12,408 nucleotides of DNA. Origin: Deltaproteobacteria bacterium CG07_land_8_20_14_0_80_60_11 (GTDB lineage Bacteria; Desulfobacterota; Desulfobaccia; Desulfobaccales; 0-14-0-80-60-11). Location: positions 5,874-18,281 of the forward strand of contig PEWM01000173.1 of assembly GCA_002779455.1 (NCBI GenBank), read 5' to 3'. The position numbers were made by a program, and so were the translations under genes. The notes under the pieces were generated by a model. It saw nothing but the letters and a program-made list of their open reading frames with translations, ran no database searches and was not told the DNA's origin. Of the stretch, positions 5,451 through 9,451 are shown in pieces; position 1 is the stretch's first letter, and every line of letters starts with the position of its first letter.

Positions 5451-5597
5451 ATGAAAAGTCCGGTGGGGCGGGACTCCGTGCCCGGCGATATCCCGCATTA
5501 CCCCACCCGAAGCGAGGCTATCAGGATTATTTCCTTTCGGAGGGCGCGCCATGAAGAAAGACAAAAATATCAAGAGATATACAGCCGCAGAGCTTAA
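5451..5597 (+). pseudogene. brnT: 3' fragment of a brnT-like toxin gene
   Basis: In the frame ending at TAA 5595-5597, positions 5505-5580 read TRSEAIRIISFRRARHEE then RQKYQEIY. This is the characteristic C-terminus of BrnT RNase toxins (RIISAR.AT..E...YE). The frame extends back to an ATG at 5451, but residues 1-18 (MKSPWGGRDSVPGDIPHY) do not look like BrnT, whose N-terminus should contain an F.WD..K...N..KHG motif and run about 60 residues longer. So only the last third survives. Its end overlaps the start of the brnA-like gene (5551) by 47 bases, the usual overlapping order of brnT-brnA, which supports the identification. It is unlikely to be functional. Confidence 0.65.
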
Positions 5598-5673
5598 GGC
5601 CAAATGGGCGCAAAGCCGTACCGATTTGGGCCGGTTTGACGCTCAAACAGATGAAGAAATGGTAGGCTCTTAG
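5551..5673 (+). pseudogene. brnA: Truncated brnA-like antitoxin (40 residues)
   Basis: The reading from ATG 5551 is MKKDKNIKRYTAAELKAKWA, QSRTDLGRFDAQTDEEMVGS, stop. The opening (K.IKRYTA.EL.A), then RTD...D..TDEE, is the conserved N-terminus of BrnA antitoxins, which normally continue to 80-100 residues with a ribbon-helix-helix domain. Here a TAG at 5671-5673 ends the frame just after TDEE, and the DNA downstream does not encode the rest in any frame I checked. CGGAGG at 5538-5543 gives a good ribosome site. The DNA-binding and toxin-binding parts are gone, so this is a relic of a brnTA module that lost both outer ends. Confidence 0.65.
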
Positions 5674-5717
5674 GGAAGGACTGAATACCGGCGACTGAAG
5701 GCTTTTTGCTCTCGTCC

Positions 5718-5804
5718 TTAAGCTGCGAACCAGTTTTTCAAGTCTGCCATCTCCTGCTCCAAGGTCCTCACCCGGACTGCCAGGTCCTGATGTCCCTCCC
5801 CGCC
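5718..5804 (-). other. Possible C-terminal coding scrap (coiled-coil-like)
   Basis: On the minus strand, codons from 5804 to a TAA at 5718-5720 read GGEGHQDLAVRVRTLEQEM then ADLKNWFAA. The heptad-like spacing (L..RV..LE.EM..LK.W) resembles the C-terminal coiled coil of many small proteins. A TAG at 5805-5807 precedes it, so no gene is complete. It is either a fossil or chance. The remaining DNA of 5674-5927 shows no other gene. Confidence 0.25.
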
Positions 5805-5860
5805 CTACACTAATTTACCCTAGGCGGGGTGACTCATCTACATTGACACAGAGGGGGCAT

Positions 5861-5931
5861 CCAATTCCCCGGCGCTAAGGGGGTTGGCTTTGGCGCTCCT
5901 AGGGAAGCGTCGAAGATCAGGGGAATTTTGG
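5861..5931. repeat. Spaced inverted repeat upstream of the XRE/NTase operon
   Basis: CCAATTCCCC (5861-5870) pairs with GGGGAATTTTGG (5920-5931), with two extra T in the right arm and about 50 bases between the arms. The right arm adjoins the -35 candidate of the next promoter. It may be an operator pair or a long hairpin. A direct repeat GGCGCT also lies in the loop. Confidence 0.3.
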
Positions 5932-5961
5932 CAGAAGAGATGAGTTTTCATGATATATAAT
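5928..5961 (+). promoter_or_regulatory. Candidate promoter region of the XRE/NTase operon
   Basis: TTGGCA (5928-5933) is 17 bases from TGATAT (5951-5956), and a consensus TATAAT overlaps it at 5956-5961 (spacing 22 from the same -35). The segment is strikingly AT-rich compared with its surroundings. Its ATGATATATAA (5950-5960) is identical to 4520-4530 before the other NTase operon. This placement argues that translation begins at 5992, not at the ATG at 5950. Confidence 0.45.
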
Positions 5962-5991
5962 AATACTATACTAAACAATCTGGATAAAGCG

Positions 5992-6405
5992 ATGATAGCC
6001 GACATCTCTGCCTTAGTCAAAGGTGTGCGCCAGCTCCTGGGGCTTACCCAAGCGCAGTTCGCCCGAGAGTTTGGAGTTACTTGCAGCGCGGTCAAGCATT
6101 GGGAAAATGACCGGCGGCGGCCCCAACCGGTTCTACTGCAGCGTCTCCTGGAAATGGCGACCTCTCTGGAGCAAGGCTCCTTCCGCCACCTGACCAAGCA
6201 TGAGGCCCGTGCCTTTAAACAGAGGTGGGACGCGGTCAATGCCGCCGAAATCCAGGAACTGGCCACTACGCCGGTGGCTCAAAAATTTCGCCAGTTGGAG
6301 GCGCTGCTCGCGTCGGCCAGGCAACTGGGCTGGACTGATTTAACGGCAGAAGATGGTGAGGTTTGGGAGCGCTGGGCCAGGCTTCGCCGGATTTTTTATG
6401 TCTGA
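5992..6405 (+). CDS. XRE-family HTH protein, partner of a nucleotidyltransferase
   Basis: This 137-residue protein has an N-terminal XRE HTH. MIADISALVKGVRQLLGLTQ leads into AQFAREFGVTCSAVKHWEND and RRRPQPVLLQRLLEM, covering residues about 4-57. The first half is the type seen in HTH proteins that begin near I..LVK.VR..LGLTQ, so the ATG at 5992 is preferred. A start at 5950 would add 14 AT-coded residues lying on the promoter. The C-terminal 80 residues (RHLTKHEARAFKQRWD, VAQKFRQLEALLASARQLGW, WERWARLRRIF) are helical and of unknown family. They are the likely toxin-binding part and correspond to a short helical domain seen before many AbiEii-like genes. Its stop overlaps the NTase start (ATGTCTGA, 6398-6405). 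It probably represses the operon. Confidence 0.8.
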   Translation: MIADISALVKGVRQLLGLTQAQFAREFGVTCSAVKHWENDRRRPQPVLLQRLLEMATSLEQGSFRHLTKHEARAFKQRWDAVNAAEIQELATTPVAQKFRQLEALLASARQLGWTDLTAEDGEVWERWARLRRIFYV

Positions 6406-6991
6406 AATCAAAGTCTTGGCGCCCTTATTGGCGGTTCTTGCCGACCTGATCGCCTGGTTAAAGGCCGAAGAGGTCGCGGGAGTGGTGATCGGCGGCCTGG
6501 CTGCCTCTCTCTTGGGCCGTCCCCGGATGACCCGGGATGTGGATGTGTTGGTGGTGGTGGATGAAGGTCGCTGGGCCGGGTTTTTGGCCACAGGGGCAGA
6601 ATATGGATTCGTCCCCCGACAGAGCGATAGCCTGGCCTTCGCCCAGCAGAGTCGCGTCCTTTTAGTGCGCCACGAACCGAGCGGCCTGGACGCCGATGTC
6701 GTTTTCGGTTCCCTGCCTTTCGAGCGAGAGACCGTCGCCCGGGCCGTATGGGTTGAGGTGGGCGGGGTCCGGGTCCCCCTGCCGCGTCCGGAGGATTTGA
6801 TCATCTTAAAAGCTGTGGCCCACCGTCCCCAGGACCTGGCCGACATCGAGGCTATCCTTGCGGCCCAGCCACGGCTCAATCTCAGGCGGGTGCGGCGTTG
6901 GGTTCAGGAGTTTTCCGAGGCTCTCTCGATGCCGGAAATTTTGCGTGACCTGGAAGCGTTACTCTCTAAAGGTCGCAAACGGAGAGGATAA
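6398..6991 (+). CDS. Nucleotidyltransferase (AbiEii/MNT-like), putative toxin
   Basis: This 197-residue protein has the NTase signature VVIGGLAASLLGRPRMTRDV and DVLVVV: GG at residues 32-33 and DVD at 47-49, with a third acidic candidate in LDADVVFG (D98 or D100). The later PRPEDLIILKAVAHRPQDLA then DIEAIL (130-152) is the conserved K...R..D..DI helix of AbiEii/DUF6036-like enzymes, where the lysine and arginine face the nucleotide. The ATG at 6398 is chosen because it matches family starts and overlaps the XRE stop by 8 bases. A start at 6353 would add 15 unrelated residues. It differs from the NTase at 4889-5419 in sequence (RMTRDVDV against YISQDLDF), so the two are not recent duplicates. 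A toxin role is inferred from the operon layout. Confidence 0.83.
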   Translation: MSEIKVLAPLLAVLADLIAWLKAEEVAGVVIGGLAASLLGRPRMTRDVDVLVVVDEGRWAGFLATGAEYGFVPRQSDSLAFAQQSRVLLVRHEPSGLDADVVFGSLPFERETVARAVWVEVGGVRVPLPRPEDLIILKAVAHRPQDLADIEAILAAQPRLNLRRVRRWVQEFSEALSMPEILRDLEALLSKGRKRRG

Positions 6992-6999
6992 AACGGTAT

Positions 7000-7013
7000 A
7001 AGGGCATGCCCTT
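7000..7013. other. 14-bp palindrome between convergent genes
   Basis: AAGGGCATGCCCTT is perfectly self-complementary and lies 9 bases after the NTase stop, in the gap before the 3' end of the minus-strand SWIM gene. It could serve as a weak bidirectional terminator, but it has no loop or T-run. The remaining bases to 7092 show nothing I can name. Confidence 0.3.
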
Positions 7014-7092
7014 GGCCGGGTTTCGCATCTCCAACGGCGAGCGGGCTGGGCTTCCCATCAGCGTCCACCCGCAGCTTCGCCTTCAAAGGGTT

Positions 7093-7998
7093 TTAAGAAC
7101 TCTCCTTACCCACATCTTCTTTTAAATTGAGTTCCCCGAGGAAGACGTCGAGGCCGGTTGCGGCCGCCTTGGTATAAAAAGGCTCCAGGGCCTCCAAAAA
7201 GAAGGTCGAGCCGCGCCACAAGGGGAAACTCCCCAACCTTTTGGGCAGGGCGGCGGCAACCGGCGGCACCCGCACCTCGCCCAACAGGTCTAGAGGCAGC
7301 TCCGCCCCCTCCCAGAAGGCGCCGGCCGCCGCCGTCAGGGGTTCCGGGGCCGGCAATCCGGTTTTATCATGGCCGGCGGCCGGGCCGACCTGGCGCCCGG
7401 CCCGGTTGCCGCCCAAGAAATCCATCAATTCCGCCCGATCCAAGCCCCGGAGTTTGAAGATCAGAAACGGGTCGCGATGAAATTCTTCCCCCAGGAGATA
7501 AAATACCGCGGCCACGTGTTTGCAGGGGTTGGACCAATCCGGACAGGAGCACTGGGTCTTGAGGTCCTGGTGCCGGGCCGGGAACAGGGAGGCCCCGGCG
7601 CTCTCAAAGGCCGCCTCGATGTCCTGGGGCATCTCCCCGGCCAGCAGCTGGGCCGCATAACCGAATTGGGCCGACAACGTTTTCATTACCTGGCGCCACG
7701 TGGCCCGGGGCAGGGGTTGGATGCCGATCTCCACCCGGTAGGGGGTGCGCCGGGACCCCTGAACCTTGGCGCTGACGGCGCCTTTCTCTATCTCCAGGTC
7801 CAACACCTGGCCGCGGCGGGCATAGGAGCGACCCCGGTCCAACCGGGCGCCGATGGGGAAGCTCTCCAGCACCGCAATCCACCGTTTGGCCCACCAGCTG
7901 GCCCCGAAGGCGCCCCGCTTGGATTGGGCCTTGATGCCGCCCTTGGCGGCCTTGGGGGTGGAGGGCGGAAAATATCGGTAATAGTCCCATCGGCCCAT
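7093..7998 (-). CDS. SWIM zinc-finger protein, partner of an SNF2 helicase
   Basis: This 301-residue protein begins MGRWDYYRYFPPSTPKAAKG, continues GGIKAQSKRGAFGASWWAKR (the highly conserved N-terminal box of this family), and carries the SWIM motif CSCPDWSNPCKHVAAV, with C150, C152, C159 and H161 as the CxCx6CxH zinc ligands. The domain is thought to bind DNA or proteins, and in this family the gene is regularly next to an SNF2/DEAD helicase of the type at 9452-12408. The C-terminal third (LFLGGNRAGRQ region, about residues 190-301) is low-complexity, then ends in a helical FFLEALEPFYTKAA segment. TGAGGG lies about 6 bases before the ATG. Helicase and SWIM genes share the strand but are 1.45 kb apart here, because plus-strand modules lie between. 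The SWIM gene therefore needs a separate promoter, or read-through across antisense modules. Confidence 0.9.
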   Translation of the reverse strand: MGRWDYYRYFPPSTPKAAKGGIKAQSKRGAFGASWWAKRWIAVLESFPIGARLDRGRSYARRGQVLDLEIEKGAVSAKVQGSRRTPYRVEIGIQPLPRATWRQVMKTLSAQFGYAAQLLAGEMPQDIEAAFESAGASLFPARHQDLKTQCSCPDWSNPCKHVAAVFYLLGEEFHRDPFLIFKLRGLDRAELMDFLGGNRAGRQVGPAAGHDKTGLPAPEPLTAAAGAFWEGAELPLDLLGEVRVPPVAAALPKRLGSFPLWRGSTFFLEALEPFYTKAAATGLDVFLGELNLKEDVGKESS

Positions 7999-8073
7999 AT
8001 TATCCCTCAGAGTCTTAAATATGATAACATACCGTCATCTAAAAAATGTTAGGGGATCAGGATTGATTGGCCT

Positions 8074-8313
8074 ATGTCGCCCACTATAATGAGAATCGGC
8101 CCATATCGCTTTTTCTTTAACAGCCGGGAGGAACGCCGCCGTCATATCCATGTTGCCTGTCCTGAGGGCAGCGCCAAATTTTGGCTTGAACCGATTCTGG
8201 CCCTGGCTTTCCATCACAACCTGTCAACCGGTGCTTTGCGCCGGATTGAGGAAATCATAAAGGAGCACGAAGATGAGTTTAAGTCAGCCTGGGATAGGCA
8301 CTTCGAATTATGA
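8074..8313 (+). CDS. DUF4160 protein, first gene of a DUF4160/DUF2442 pair
   Basis: This 79-residue protein fits the DUF4160 family. It has an opening MSPTIMRIGPYRFFFNSREE, then RRRHIHVACPEGSAKFWLEP, with the HxH at residues 24-26 and a W..P, and a helical tail ALRRIEEIIKEHEDEFKSAW. Family members are small, often in TA-like pairs with DUF2442 proteins; the function is unknown. Their tight clustering and mobility make a TA role plausible but unproven. The ATG lacks a strong ribosome site (AGGAT at 8057-8062 region, rather far). Its 3' end overlaps the next gene by 41 bases (8273-8313), with that gene's ribosome site inside it. Confidence 0.85.
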   Translation: MSPTIMRIGPYRFFFNSREERRRHIHVACPEGSAKFWLEPILALAFHHNLSTGALRRIEEIIKEHEDEFKSAWDRHFEL

Positions 8314-8548
8314 GGTCACCAATATTGAGCCCCCCGGCTTTTGGGTCCTCGTGGATGACCGGGAATACTTCATTCCGTTCGCAGATTATCCAGTGTTTAA
8401 GGATGCCAAGATTAGCCAACTTTTTCATATGGTCCGCTTATCTCCCACACAATTGCACTGGCCGGATTTAGATGCGGATATTGAAATTGAGGCACTGAAA
8501 CATCCGGAGCAATATCCCCTGATTTATTGCCCACCTTGCCAGGATTAA
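8273..8548 (+). CDS. DUF2442 protein, second gene of a DUF4160/DUF2442 pair
   Basis: This 91-residue protein has the DUF2442 pattern: YEVTNIEPPGFWVLVDDREY, FIPFADYPVFKDA (residues 33-45), and the ending LHWPDLDADIEIEALKHPEQ. The L-x-WP-x-LD-x-D box is the family hallmark. The start is confirmed by AGGAG at 8261-8265, 7 bases before the ATG, inside the DUF4160 gene, so the genes are co-translated. Function is unknown. DUF2442 proteins are often the partner of DUF4160 and are suspected to bind DNA or the partner. The sequence is intact. The hairpin-rich RNA-end candidate 8601-8666 begins 53 bases downstream on the same strand. Confidence 0.87.
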   Translation: MSLSQPGIGTSNYEVTNIEPPGFWVLVDDREYFIPFADYPVFKDAKISQLFHMVRLSPTQLHWPDLDADIEIEALKHPEQYPLIYCPPCQD

Positions 8549-8554
8549 AAACTC

Positions 8555-8589
8555 TCGCCTTGAGGCGAAGTGGCTTTTAAGCGCTTTTT
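8555..8589 (+). terminator. Weak rho-independent terminator candidate after DUF2442
   Basis: The stem TCGCC-TTGA-GGCGA (8555-8568) is followed, after 16 bases that include a small GCTT/AAGC stem, by TTTTT at 8585-8589. The T-run is offset from the strongest stem, so termination efficiency is doubtful. Confidence 0.3.
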
Positions 8590-8600
8590 CCCCTGAGGAT

Positions 8601-8666
8601 GCAGGGCTTGAAGCCGGATTCATCCGGCCTTCTATAAGCCCTCAGCTTTAGCTGAGGAGCATTCAC
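8601..8666 (+). mobile_element. IS200/IS605-type right end (omega-RNA 3' hairpin-like), orphan
   Basis: AGGGCTT (8603-8609) pairs with AAGCCCT (8636-8642), enclosing the hairpin GCCGGA-TTCA-TCCGGC (8613-8628). It is followed by CCTCAGC-TTTA-GCTGAGG (8640-8657) and AGCATTCAC. This order and the TTTA-loop stem followed by a short A/T-rich 3' end is the layout of right ends next to tnpB, the source of the guide-RNA scaffold. The outer and terminal stems compete for 8640-8642, as in a switch or pseudoknot. No tnpA or tnpB is in the window. The bases after about 8666 would be the guide position if this were active. Assignment is from structure and pattern memory. Confidence 0.55.
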
Positions 8667-8802
8667 CACGGTAAAGGCTTGGCCGTTCGCCATAACCCTC
8701 TCCCCTTTGGGGGCTGCAAACTTCTTAAGCTCTCCGCAATCCCGCAATCAGTTCCCCCGCGATGCTTGCTTTACGTCTCAAAAAATGATACCTTTATCCG
8801 GT

Positions 8803-9093
8803 ATGAGATGGCAGGTGCGCGTGTCCAAAATGGCAGTAAAAAATCTCCAGAAACTGCCGGTGAATATTCAAGAGCGCTTCAAGGCCCTGGCCATGGAACT
8901 GCGCGCCACCGGTCCGGTGCAACGGCGTTGGCCTCATTACGGCAAAATCCAAGGGACTGAAGATTGTCACCACTGCCATATCAAACAGGGCCACCCCACT
9001 TATGTGGCCGTATGGATAGCGACTGGAGAGCACTCCCTGGAGGTGACCTATGTTGGACCCCATGAAGGAGCAGATTACTCAAGACTTTGCTGA
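8803..9093 (+). CDS. RelE-like toxin (cytotoxic translational repressor type)
   Basis: This 96-residue protein starts MRWQVRVSKMAVKNLQKLP, has GPVQRRWPHYGKIQG (residues 37-51), and the core CHHCHIKQGHPTYVAVW (55-71) with EVTYVGPHEGADY at the end. This is the RelE group with an HCHL.KGRPTYVAVW signature. These are ribosome-dependent mRNA interferases. The MRWQV start is chosen because it matches homologues; the open frame extends back to 8707, but residues before it are unrelated. No clear Shine-Dalgarno sequence is present. TTGCTT (8766-8771) and TACCTT (8789-8794), 17 bases apart, could be the promoter, again leaving almost no leader. The antitoxin gene starts inside its 3' end (44-bp overlap). 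The sequence seems intact. Confidence 0.87.
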   Translation: MRWQVRVSKMAVKNLQKLPVNIQERFKALAMELRATGPVQRRWPHYGKIQGTEDCHHCHIKQGHPTYVAVWIATGEHSLEVTYVGPHEGADYSRLC

Positions 9094-9397
9094 AATCTGT
9101 CGGCGCCACCGGTTGCCAGCAGAAAAAATCGCTAAAATCCAAGAAGCCGTGACCGCTATCCTGGGTAATGAAGACAAATCCCTTCCCCTGGAAGAGGTGT
9201 TCCAGGATCTTCATCAGGGCAGCGCCATCCGCGGCTTACGGTTGCGTGAAGGTCTGACCCAGGAGCAACTCGCTCACCTGCTGGGGGTCAAGCGCAGCAA
9301 TCTCTCCGAGATGGAAAACGGTAAACGCCCTATCGGCAAAAATATGGCAAAGCGTTTGGCCAAAGTCCTAAAGACGGATTATAAGGTATTCCTCTAA
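9050..9397 (+). CDS. XRE-family antitoxin of the RelE-like toxin
   Basis: This 115-residue protein has a helical N-terminal half (residues 1-56, FAEICRRHRLPAEKIAKIQE) and a C-terminal XRE helix-turn-helix (IRGLRLREGLTQEQLAHLLG, VKRSNLSEMENGKRPIGKNM, residues 60-99). It ends with KRLAKVLKTDYKVFL, the usual family ending. The start is well supported: GGAGGTG (9039-9045) is 4 bases before the ATG at 9050. The gene overlaps the toxin by 44 bases in a different frame, so the proteins are made from one message. The N-terminal segment is the likely toxin-binding part. Toxin-first order is normal for this group. It should also autorepress the promoter near 8766-8794. Confidence 0.9.
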   Translation: MLDPMKEQITQDFAEICRRHRLPAEKIAKIQEAVTAILGNEDKSLPLEEVFQDLHQGSAIRGLRLREGLTQEQLAHLLGVKRSNLSEMENGKRPIGKNMAKRLAKVLKTDYKVFL

Positions 9398-9451
9398 ACT
9401 TCCCACCCGGGAAGGATTTGCCCACAGGTTGTTCGCACTAATCACGCCATC

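Noticed and set aside
5950..5991. XRE gene starting at 5950
   Set aside because: The added 14 residues coincide with a TATAAT-containing AT-rich promoter segment, and family members align from the ATG at 5992.
6904..7086. Minus-strand 60-codon open frame in the NTase/SWIM gap
   Set aside because: Most of it overlaps the NTase gene in antisense; only a non-ATG start and no conserved pattern are present.
7369..8052. 227-codon plus-strand open frame over the SWIM gene
   Set aside because: It is an antisense shadow: the minus strand encodes the SWIM motif and the conserved N-terminal box, and this frame has no recognisable domain or ribosome site.
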